Origin: Trichostrongylus colubriformis
Lineage: Eukaryota > Nematoda > Chromadorea > Rhabditida > Trichostrongylidae
Assembly (NCBI GenBank): GCA_963978905.1
Contig: OZ022256.1
Coordinates: forward strand, 36,442,001 to 36,506,000
Length of the DNA: 64,000 bases
Direction: 5' to 3'
The stretch's first letter is position 1, and each line of letters begins with the position of its first letter. Made by a program: the position numbers and the translations under genes. The notes beneath the pieces were generated by a model. That model was not told the origin of the DNA. It ran no database searches and saw only the letters and a list, made by a program, of their open reading frames with translations. This document shows, one piece after another, positions 34,701 to 40,332 of this stretch.

Positions 34701-37387
34701 AGACAGTGCGGCGATTGTGCTTTGCAGGTCAGCGCTACTTCCTCCTGGAAGTTATCCGAATTGATTCCGAAACGAGGTATCACCCAGAGAATACCTATCT
34801 TTTGATGGCTTCGTTGAGTCAGTCTTGCTTACTGGTTTTGACTTGGCCTTCGTAGGATTTGAGAGATTTTAGAACAGAGCCTCTTCTCCGGCTCACAAAC
34901 GACCCATTTCTCAATCTCATCGTGACGTTAGATGAGAACCGAATTTTGTAGGGCATCGAAAAACACATTATATGTTTTACTAGTATCTAAAATCTGCACA
35001 GAGAGAAGTATTTGCGCAGTGGGTGGACTAACGCCATGCTCGTAACCGTCAGCCGCATCAACATGGTGGCGCTATGGTGATCTGCTGTTGTTCTTATCCA
35101 CCTTAGCTTCATGGATACTGGTGGAACTATTACGGCTGGAAAGTACTGTGAGGAACTCGCGAGAGGCATCGCAAACTGCATATCAGAGCCCAGTGTTGGG
35201 AGGGAGGAAGAACCCTCTCTTACGCAACGATAAGGCATGACCCCATGTTGCACAAAAACAACTTTGGTGAAGTTGAGGCACGCTAGCTGGAAAGCGGAGC
35301 TATGAACTCCATCGGTATCCACCACACTCACCTGGCCAGGCTCCTACCGATTACAATTTCTTCGGCCTGAACACCTCTTTTAAGGAGAAACGTAGCAAGA
35401 TTCAACATGATACTGAAGCAACTTCAACGAAGTGATTTACCTTAGATCACCACAGCTCTGGGCAACACAGCAAACTCGTGTCTTTATGGCAAAAAACTGC
35501 TGGTTTTATGGTTTTTGTTCTGGTTGATAAATCCTCATGGTTGCTGTGAATCTTATGATTTTTGTTTCGGTTGAAGAAATTTCGTATCAACCACCTATAT
35601 ATGCGCATTTAAAGGAATCGTCCACGAAAAAATGAGCTTTTATGTTGCCTATATATTTGTGTTGTATTTGCCTAATAAGGGCCGAATGCAAAGTTTCACG
35701 CGAAAAATGTGAGGATTTAGTTAAGATAATGCACCACAATTTCTCGGCCAGGTGGGCGGGGTCTCAGAGTGGATGCTCGCGCCGTCGTCCGCCTCGGTCG
35801 GATATACATTATGGGAACACAATGGACTCCCCTTCTGTCTCCCCTCCCAACCGCGGCGGACGACGGGCCGCGCTTTTACTCAGTGCCCCCCCCCCCCCAC
35901 CTGGCCAAGGGCTGTATTTTGGCCGAATCTCACTTTTCCGCGCGGAACTCGCACGAGGCCCTTATTAGGCAAATACAACATAAATATGAGAGTAGCAAAA
36001 GAACTACTTTTTGTGGACGCTTTCTTCGGAGGCACATTTCGCGGTAATCAGTTGGGGTCGATTTACCTTATTGGAACAGTAGATCTTTGAGTAACTAGTC
36101 ACGTTGTACCTCTTTCGCGTCGCAACGGCACGCTATCTCGGCTCACCTGGAACCCACTCCGACGTCACCCATTTTGATCATTTGACCATCAAGGGAGCTT
36201 AAAGAAATTGTTCACGGGAAAAAGAGTTTGTTTGTTACCCATATTTTTACATCGTATTTGCCCAATAAGGGCAGCTTGCAAAGTTTTACGCGAAAAAGTG
36301 AGGATCCAGTTAAGATACAGCACCACAAAGTCTCGTCCGGGCAAGCCTGGCTTCTGGACAAGTGCCTACCCCGTCGACCGCCGCGGTCGGAGACGCATTG
36401 TAGGAACAGAAGGTTACGAAAACAACCCCACTCCCTGTTCCCAACTCTGGCGGATGACGAGACGGGGCTTTTACTCGGAGACCCCGCCCACCTGGCCGAG
36501 AAATTGTGGTGCTGTATCTTTGCCGAATTCTCACTTTTTCGCGTGAAACTTTGCATGCGACCCTTATTAGGCAAGTACACATAAATATTGAGGTAACAGA
36601 GAAATTTTCTCCGTGGACGATTTCTCAAGTGGGTGGCGTTGGAGTGGGTTCGAGCAGAGGTAGCGCCGTGATAGTGCACCGGGGCGACATGAAAAAGGTG
36701 TGTCCTGACTAGCTATTCAAGGATCCACTGTTCCAAGAATGTAAATCAACCTATCTGATTATCGCGAAGTGCGCCTTGGAATTAAAAGTCGGAAACCGCA
36801 AAAGCTCGACGAACGACCAGTAGCCACCAAAGGAACACATGTTGTATTTTGCCTCCATTATGGTAAGACTTTGCCAAGCGGCCAATACTTTTGTCTCGCA
36901 CTGTACATAGCTTATCCTACCTATAATGGTGCATCGACGGGAATGGTACGAGGGCCGCTCGCGTTGCAGGCGGCCATTCTACTGGTGCCCTCCAAGAGAT
37001 TTTATGCCATCCGGAATTCGTTCAGATTTTGCACTTCAGATTTTGCACAAAATCCCTTCCTTAGAGTTATGAGCCGTATGTTGTAATAGTTTACTACCAT
37101 GCATTCGACCTACACTCACTGCCTCTTACCTTTTTTATATTCATTTTTTGTGAAGAATCGAAGAGTCTCAGTTGTAAAGTTAGCTGAATTGGCTGTTTTT
37201 TTGTGGACGATTTCGGATAGAAAAACGTAAGTTATGGATAAACCGCTGCCTCACCTGTTGCGGCGAATAGTATATAAATGGCATTCTTGAAAATCTTCTC
37301 TTGGGATTTGAGAACAGTGAATACGATAAGTGCATAGGCAGCTCCGAGCATCACTTCTGGCACAAATTGTAGGATGTCGCTGGGCAT
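15864..37387 (-). CDS. Serpentine chemoreceptor, Srg superfamily (srv/srg-like), unit 1 gene
   Basis: Six exons can be joined on the minus strand: 37,255-37,387, 33,782-33,981, 33,193-33,345, 16,605-16,739, 16,432-16,554 and 15,864-16,082. They sum to 963 nt, or 320 residues plus stop, the usual size for a nematode chemoreceptor. All phases agree (1, 0, 0, 0, 0). The protein shows TM1 followed by KSQEKIFKNAIYILFAATG, an NRYYALCL segment after TM3, a basic loop (WRRLLRLGD, SRYSRQEK) after TM5, and WYWINDLM opening TM7, with a Ser/Asn-rich tail. Such receptors sit in sensory-neuron membranes and detect chemical cues. Intron 3 is 16.4 kb and hosts nested retrotransposons. Class v is my first choice, class g the alternative. 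Confidence 0.8.
16740..17900. other. Start of intron 3 in the receptor gene
   Basis: This intronic DNA matches 50,930-52,130 in unit 2. No exon or element ends are visible. GGGTTCAAACCTGAAAC near 17,187, also present near 51,453, resembles a pol III B box but has no A box partner. Confidence 0.4.
17930..18600 (-). pseudogene. Decayed RTE-like reverse transcriptase C terminus (unit 1 copy)
   Basis: On the minus strand from 18,600 the pieces read LAENGPRFNVSKTKF, then VCNTRLELMLPIIKIHESQ, then GSVLKRPDDYLMRKALEF, and below the palindrome QGKRPCGAPKKW. This order, with a late R-P-x-GAP-KKRW-x-D segment, marks the region after the palm of RTE-type and related nematode non-LTR reverse transcriptases. 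Frames shift several times. An 80-bp palindromic MITE (18,083-18,162) splits it. The unit 2 copy at 52,250-52,900 lacks the palindrome. Confidence 0.6.
18083..18162. mobile_element. 80-bp palindromic MITE, unit 1 copy
   Basis: The sequence is an almost perfect palindrome from CAGTTAGTGCCGTAAGAGTG through a CGCGAAAACGCGTTTTCGCG centre and back, flanked by TA at 18,081-18,082 and 18,163-18,164. The matching place in unit 2 (near 52,381) reads straight from CACTTGTA into CTTCGAACTCCAG, giving a clean empty site with one TA. The CAG tips and TA target fit the Tc1/mariner superfamily. It has no coding capacity. Confidence 0.92.
18625..18955 (+). pseudogene. Penelope-like GIY-YIG endonuclease remnant
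   Basis: On the plus strand the frame gives VHLVTCQGYGQRYVGETKRP, resembling the core of a Penelope-like GIY-YIG domain (V-x-L-x-C, then YVGET-x-R-L). The continuation in a neighbouring frame includes FSKHRTQKHTHGGPHNFTVKVL, which fits the H-x-G-x-F-x-V-x-IL segment. A stop and a frameshift interrupt it and no reverse transcriptase precedes it. I did not find it in unit 2. Confidence is moderate because the motif is short. Confidence 0.45.
19483..20025. mobile_element. Mariner-type MITE with long inverted arms
   Basis: The ends TTAGGTTGTTCGGAAAGAAA and its complement are flanked by TA (19,481-19,482 and 20,026-20,027). The inverted similarity continues inward for about 150 bp on each side (TTTGTCTATGTCTACTTG near 19,603 against its partner near 19,890). 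The remaining 230 bp centre is AT-rich and non-coding. The TTAGGTTG tip is shared with the mariners at 544, 1,790, 44,744 and 59,988, although the rest differs. Confidence 0.85.
20060..20178 (+). repeat. Left terminal direct repeat of the BEL/Pao element
   Basis: It starts GCGACCACTCGCGATCTTAC and ends CCATCAACTATCGG, with shared internal GACCGCCCAGATCAG and CCAGCGGTAGGT. It is about 85% identical to 32,297-32,414. At about 119 bp it is shorter than usual BEL LTRs, so it may be only the conserved part of a longer one. Confidence 0.65.
20713..21553 (+). pseudogene. BEL/Pao gag remnant
   Basis: Pieces in different frames read INFWTLFEANGHLQPFSKLM, LRGNARELIRRFPVTKANCD and LLENVLPLTQLEDLGIPLAG, followed by GSYLTRKLLGKFS. 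This is the layout of the capsid-like segment (Pfam DUF1759 type) in Pao/BEL gag: F-W-x-F, then L-RG-x-A-x-LI, then the C-terminal S-x-L-x-KL. Stops at 20,953, 21,324 and elsewhere break it. No zinc knuckle follows before the CR1 insertion begins near 21,740. Confidence 0.6.
21866..22146 (+). pseudogene. CR1 ORF1-like protein fragment
   Basis: The frame reads LIVLIGMPE, SVYRMGR, FPRLVKVVLPSSFY and KIFIRPSLTQEERSRA. This pattern (I-G-PE, VYR-GR, RP-L-KV-LPS, R-I-F-RPSLT-EER) is seen in the small upstream proteins of nematode CR1-like elements. After the frame stop at 22,144 it resumes in another frame as RRAERLARRAPQTCKHSSEP. It probably served as an RNA-binding chaperone; that role is known of the family and not visible here. 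Confidence 0.5.
22190..23170 (+). pseudogene. CR1 endonuclease domain (APE type)
   Basis: Readable motifs in order are FDSVTLSETWLSDG, SHKGGGVAILVK, ITGNFNLHDIGW, ILDLVLTNS and IGNSDHNSIVF. They correspond to the catalytic Glu of S-x-TW, the RGGGV strand, the D/N position of G-D-F-N, and the SDH motif of the apurinic endonuclease fold used for target-primed reverse transcription. The G-N-F-N in place of the usual GDFN changes an active-site Asp. Stops at 22,558 and near 22,790 break the frame. Confidence 0.75.
23290..24950 (+). pseudogene. CR1 reverse transcriptase
   Basis: Pieces in several frames include YRPISITSILAQTFEKLVKK, QHGFERGRSTTTALLQSLND, VVYLDFSKAFDRVDH, SGVSQGGVLSPILFNIYTHE, CAFADDMKVYG and SDKTTVLHLS, then RPILEYGTPIFNP and FFTIRAGTDYFEL. 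The FADD catalytic motif and LDFSKAFD are intact. The order and spacing fit the CR1/Jockey group. In-frame stops and shifts (for example near 23,880, 24,050 and 24,345) make it a pseudogene. Confidence 0.85.
25000..26620 (+). pseudogene. BEL/Pao reverse transcriptase
   Basis: The frame from 25,175 carries DGYCVRFPYKDAHPRLPDNE and KDYCTKLRMQLEKRSIE, continuing past a stop with HYIPHQPVITPHKETTKLRI, VFDAS, ADVEKAYLKAHLHE and FGLNISPFLLAGTI, then LYVDNLIRSAE. The catalytic positions are in ADVEKAY and YVDN; Asn in the fourth place is common in Pao-type enzymes. The connection segment QIASIYDLLGWLVPLLTQAK follows at about 26,400. Stops occur at 25,682, 25,980 and later. Protease is not recognisable upstream. 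Confidence 0.85.
26625..28075. other. Foreign segment of about 1.4 kb inside BEL pol
   Basis: BEL coding sequence stops after about 26,620 and resumes near 28,090 with FADASEIAMAT, which should follow within a few residues. The intervening DNA shows no BEL motif. It contains a run of about 19 G near 26,990 and a minus-strand open frame of 140 codons (27,500-27,922) with no domain I recognise. I found no clear terminal repeats or target duplication, so its nature is unknown. Confidence 0.5.
28085..28690 (+). pseudogene. BEL/Pao RNase H domain
   Basis: The translation shows FADASEIAMAT (first catalytic Asp), VLVMARCELPLIKAPTTIPK, LKVNALTMATRLAWTVYEAM (the Glu of the E-x-NA helix is replaced by Val) and, after a frame change, the TDSQI-type segment and VIVHFAYVNTREILADAGTR, whose ADAGTRE holds the last catalytic Asp. 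This is the RNase H order of BEL elements. Frame changes occur around 28,330-28,430. Confidence 0.75.
28812..30230 (+). pseudogene. BEL/Pao integrase and C-terminal tail
   Basis: The frame gives DRHCCSKGRLEGSALDEASK and LLFVAPNTELARLIIQEADG, then HTISTVRLNYWIP, the zinc-binding H2C2 region. A DFFDLP remnant of the first catalytic strand follows near 29,320. Near 29,560-29,800 come PYATWQGAFYEPLIKSVKH (usual form W-x-GG-x-WE-x-LI-x-VK; the catalytic Glu is displaced) and a DSRPLTY segment. Near 29,960 KFWEIWQEHT begins the DUF5641-like tail. Many stops are present. Confidence 0.75.
30230..30960 (+). pseudogene. Unassigned 3' ORF after integrase, possibly env-like
   Basis: After the integrase tail the plus strand keeps open frames. 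One (from about 30,390) starts with a signal-peptide-like MIPFLHCLLTLSI and has paired cysteines. Another (30,600-30,835) contains DCGLCAII and a hydrophobic stretch followed by CPNDKWTC. Some nematode BEL elements carry a membrane glycoprotein gene here. The frames are broken and I recognise no family, so this stays a guess from position, signal-like start and cysteine content. Confidence 0.25.
31200..31988 (+). pseudogene. Zinc-knuckle plus coiled-coil ORF at the 3' end of the BEL element
   Basis: Across shifting frames the translation shows an acidic segment (LLDDTGSDEEVEELIVRVKK), then a CCHC-like stretch beginning PCVFW, and finally CRHCGDRTHISALC, which fits C-x2-C-x4-H-x4-C exactly. 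A helix of about 40 residues with heptad-like leucines follows (RAERIDREIQEHIQKIKDYT and on to VSQLEAEL) and ends at 31,986. Such knuckles bind nucleic acid in Gag proteins. Here the ORF lies downstream of pol, just before the right terminal repeat, instead of inside gag. Confidence 0.55.
32297..32414 (+). repeat. Right terminal direct repeat of the BEL/Pao element
   Basis: It matches 20,060-20,178 from GCGACCACTTGCGATCTTAC to CCATCAACTATCGG. TGTG precedes it here but not at the left copy, where TACATC precedes. Both stop matching after ATCGG, so this may be the true right edge. Confidence 0.65.
32430..33190. other. Intron 3, right part
   Basis: From about 32,730 the sequence aligns with 55,770-56,240 in unit 2. 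In unit 2 a frame with CAKELQKKKPSCM looks exon-like, but its unit 1 partner has several stops and neither joins the receptor reading frame, so I do not call an exon. Confidence 0.45.
33193..33981 (-). CDS. Receptor gene unit 1, exons 2-3 (TM2-TM4)
   Basis: Exon 2 (33,782-33,981) follows a TTTTTTCAG acceptor and encodes VADIFSIYLSIFFRVVG, TM3 with FMAHMVGNVFIAANRYYALC, and ends before GTGGGT. Exon 3 (33,193-33,345) follows TTATTCAG, encodes IWKRRNVWIIVGLQYVVAFI (TM4) and the extracellular loop with YTPNTDGTYTFAGL, and ends at a perfect GTAAGT donor. The NRY segment corresponds to the position of the DRY-like motif. Exon 2 starts in phase 1, matching the 133-nt first exon. Confidence 0.82.
33990..35605. 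other. Intron 1 of the unit 1 receptor gene
   Basis: It aligns with 57,055-59,020 of unit 2, apart from the MITE at 57,353-57,697 found only there. No exon or element ends are visible in this part. Confidence 0.5.
35613..36781. mobile_element. Composite of two palindromic TTAA-type MITEs
   Basis: Unit 2 has nothing at this place (about 59,030). The first copy (35,613-36,031) begins AGGAATCGTCCACG after TTAA at 35,609-35,612. The second, at about 36,195-36,640, starts at TTAAAGAAATTGTTCACGGG and is closed by CCGTGGACGATTTCTCAA. The sequences just outside the second copy are also inverted relative to each other (GAACCCACTCCGACG near 36,152 against its partner near 36,645), so its palindrome is longer. 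A TTAA occurs again at 36,782-36,785. Both copies are diverged relatives of 10,611-11,035. Confidence 0.75.
37255..37387 (-). CDS. Receptor gene unit 1, exon 1 (TM1)
   Basis: The exon starts MPSDILQFVPEVMLGAAY and ends IFKNAIYILFAATG, with a CAG|GTGAGG donor in phase 1. The ATG is chosen because a strong TTTATACAG acceptor ends 4 nt upstream at 37,392, the usual arrangement for spliced-leader addition, and because the same ATG and acceptor are kept in unit 2. It is 133 nt long, like exon 1 at 59,517, 1,529 and 46,170. Confidence 0.82.
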
Positions 37388-37400
37388 TTTTCTGTATAAA
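37388..37400 (-). promoter_or_regulatory. Probable spliced-leader acceptor before the unit 1 receptor gene
   Basis: TTTATACAG followed by AAAA and ATG fits the nematode 3' splice consensus and is identical in unit 2 (59,650-59,662). It could instead be the acceptor of a 5' UTR intron. Confidence 0.5.
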
Positions 37401-39120
37401 CGCAATTCACTGACTTGATTCGAACGCTGATGCAAGCGAGAAAAACTCAAATACACATTAGTTTCCCTTGAAAAAGCACTCGATACTGAAGCAGTTGTTC
37501 GACCCAACACAATTGGAAAATTTTAGAAAATCAGTGGCTTGGTATTTCCAAAAATGCGATGCCACTGAAAAACAGCAGTGTAGGGCATAGGAATTGAAGT
37601 GGGTAATTTAAGGTGACCTGAAATAGATATGAAACCAAAAGGAGAGCTGTCAGGTCGTTGTGGTCGAATAAAAAGTGAATCTGATTAACAGCTCGTTTGA
37701 AGCACCGACTAAAATCCCAAAAGTTCGCGGCGAATTTTACTGAAATTTCCCTCACCTTTTGTGAAGAGCACCCAAAATCACTGAGAAGTCTTTCAATACT
37801 GCTTGAGCCCTCGTTCGAAAAACTCTGAACAGGAAGGTTATTTTTGTGACCAAGAGATTCAAAAGTGCAGAAAAAAGAAGAACAAGAATAAAAAACCAGG
37901 TAACAGGAGTCATTGCGAAGTTGTTCATATGTACCCAGTTCATCCACGGGTCCGCAACTTGCCGGGAGAGATTTAGATTTAGATTCGCTAGTAACGACCA
38001 TAGGAAGGAGTATGGGGCAGCGACGGGTCGTAACAAGTCGCTTATGGCCATTTGCAACCTGTTGTACATCGAATTAACCCCTCCTCGTGACTTTAATGAA
38101 GACGAGTGTTTCCAAGAATAATTATTGGTTCACTACGAATGAATCCTTGCTGGTATGGGACTACTTTGAAAGATTAGTTCCACAATGTTTTGCTCTAAGA
38201 GAACGACTTTTCACTACTATACCAAACAGGTTGAAATGAGCCGAAAACGTATCGTTACGAACTTGTCTTCGAGCTTCTCTTCGACTCAGAAGCACTAAAT
38301 TCCAGCTGGTTTTCCAATAGGTGCGTTACTATCGAGCGTACGCGTCATCATGACTCTGGAAAGTAGAAAAACGAATTCGACGGAATATCGAAACTCTCCT
38401 ACTTCAAGAGTCAGTTTGAATGTATTTGCCGATGTCAGAAGTGAACATTCCTTCTGTCATTTGATTTCGGTGTAAACAGAAGGAAATCTCACTGCTGTAG
38501 GTGGGTTTCAATCGCCATAAGAAATTCGAGAATAGTTCGCAGAAGATTCGAGCCAAGTTTTACGTAGTAGTTTTTCTCATGCTTTAATTACGATTTGCAT
38601 GCATTTTTTGCCCCGTGTTTGTTGTTCAGAACCCTCGAATGTGTCCTAACTTCTGCTATCCCCTTACGTCGACAGATGGGCTTCTTTGGAGCTGGGATCC
38701 ACCCTGGTTGATGTCTAGTGTGACTTACTGTGTAGACGCGCCGCTGTCGTTGACCTACTTCGCCTCCTGCTCTGATATGTTTCTCAAACGCCTTATTCTA
38801 CAGCGGACATATAGTTCTTGGAACAGTTGTTTTCTATGGTTTTCGCGCCTGACCGAGTTTTAGTGCGGTTCCATAACGACCAAACTGTGGGTGTGACGAG
38901 GTAAGACCAGCGATGAGTTTTCGAAAGGCGCGAGTGAGGCCACAGTGGCAGGAACGCATCCTGAAAGAGTGGCGCCTACTTAGAAGTTCATAACGCAATT
39001 TCAACGTAAGACTGGAAAAAGAATCGGTAGAGATGTCCAACTTCCAAGCGCCGACTTTGTCACGAAATTCATACTAGCGTCGTAGCAAAGCTGGGATCCT
39101 GAATTGTACAAGTGATACAG
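37400..39120. other. Upstream flank of the unit 1 receptor gene and right edge of unit 1
   Basis: It aligns with 59,660-59,969 and 62,434-63,960, interrupted in unit 2 by a Tc3-like element. The last clear match is near 38,815. From there to 39,120 I see no gene. The promoter must lie here, but no motif stands out. Confidence 0.45.
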
Positions 39121-39149
39121 GGGAAGGTAAGGGAACCCCAGCGGTGATG

Positions 39150-39625
39150 GACTAAAAGTGATAAAAGCTGATAAGGACTGATAAGGAGCCTGGAAAGGCG
39201 AATGTCACCAGACCCGTTTCGCCTTTCACGATGTTTTCAGAGCGGTGACACTCATAGGTGTTGGGTAGGAAAGGGGGACGGAGACATTAACAGCGGGTAA
39301 TCCATTTTGATAACAGTTGATAAGATGCGATAAGGAGCGGCACAAGGCAAATGTGGTCAAATCCATTTCGCTTTTTGAGTTGATCCTTGAGCACTGACAC
39401 TCATGGGTGTTTTGAGGGGTGGGACGGGGACAGTAATTGTGGGTGATCCAGACGACAACGATTGATAAAATTTGATAAGGACCGTGAAAAGGCAAATGTC
39501 GCCCAGTTGGTTTCGCTTTTCCGAGCGGCACTGGAATGTCTATTTCACAGGCATGGCAGGGTACGTAGACCTTGATGGTGACTTATCGAAAGTCATACCG
39601 ACTTACAGGGGTTGATAAGAGCCGT
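39150..39625. repeat. Tandem array with 10-bp spaced TGATAA triplets
   Basis: Repeat units of about 140-150 bp recur three times, with a fourth decayed. Each unit has a triplet of GATA-type motifs 10 bp apart, then AAGGCAAATGT, TTTCGCTTTT and ACACTCATGGGTGTT-like blocks. Motif starts are 39,159, 39,169 and 39,179; 39,308, 39,318 and 39,328 (CGATAA); 39,453 (CGACAA), 39,463 and 39,473; and 39,612. A further pair lies at 39,895 and 39,905. TGATAA is the core of the site bound by nematode gut GATA factors such as ELT-2. Regulatory use is inference. Confidence 0.7.
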
Positions 39626-40332
39626 CAGGAAGTGGATGGGATAAATTCTGGTACACCGCTTACACTAATATACGACCGCTATGTTAGTAAAAGCGTTTGA
39701 TGCTCAGTGCCATTGGGTGAACACATTTGTCTGATATCGGGTGGCGATGCATGGGCCGCCAAAATGCCTAGCGTTCCAAGCGATGGGGTCTAGCACAGTA
39801 AATGATTCATTTTCTAGTGCGGTACTAGCAACAGTGCTGTGTATTGACTGCTGAACTATGTGAAATTCCAATTAGTGGTGCATGCCTACAAAAACGATAA
39901 GTATTGATAACTGACATATGGGTCTACCACCAACATGCAAGAATTAGATGCTCCTCAGCAAGTGGATAAAATGTTATCAGTCGATACAATCAGCCACTAC
40001 GCTATCGATCCCTGAACTATGTAAACTCCCAATACTGACCATTTCAGCCAAAACGCTAAGTGATAAGTGGTAAAACACATTTACTTCCGATCCATCACAT
40101 GGTCGTCGATATCATTGTACAAGAGGTATCGTCATCTGAACCGCCGAAAAGTGATGGCGTCCTTCAGTGATACGATAGTTGTAGACAATGACTAGATTAT
40201 CGACACTGAATAACTTAAGCTCCAAATGCTTAGCAAGTAAATATGCATTAAACCCCGATATCAGTAACAGTGGAATGATTCGACTGATAAAATACGTAGA
40301 ATTCCAAATATGTAGTGATAGTGTTAGATATA

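Larger units (their letters stand above)
225..38815 (+). repeat. Segmental duplication, unit 1
   Basis: This long segment matches unit 2 (45,395 to the window end) in the same orientation, block by block and in the same order. Examples are 300-540 with 45,460-45,720, 1,335-1,790 with 45,980-46,437, 8,880-10,600 with 46,560-48,190, 11,240-12,490 with 48,370-49,620, 15,480-18,600 with 49,750-52,900, 32,730-35,600 with 55,770-59,025, and 36,780-38,810 with 59,030-63,960. Matching blocks look roughly 80-90% identical by eye and are separated by insertions private to one unit. The left edge is vague. What I see is collinear similarity; that it arose as a tandem duplication is inference. Confidence 0.85.

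Noticed and set aside
36212..36679. Long minus-strand frame of 155 codons and several plus-strand frames over the same place
   Set aside because: The region is a palindromic MITE; GC-rich arms give open frames on both strands and the frames are not kept between family members.
39150..39625. CRISPR-like array from regular TGATAAG repeats
   Set aside because: The whole 145-bp unit repeats, including what would be spacers; it is an ordinary tandem array.
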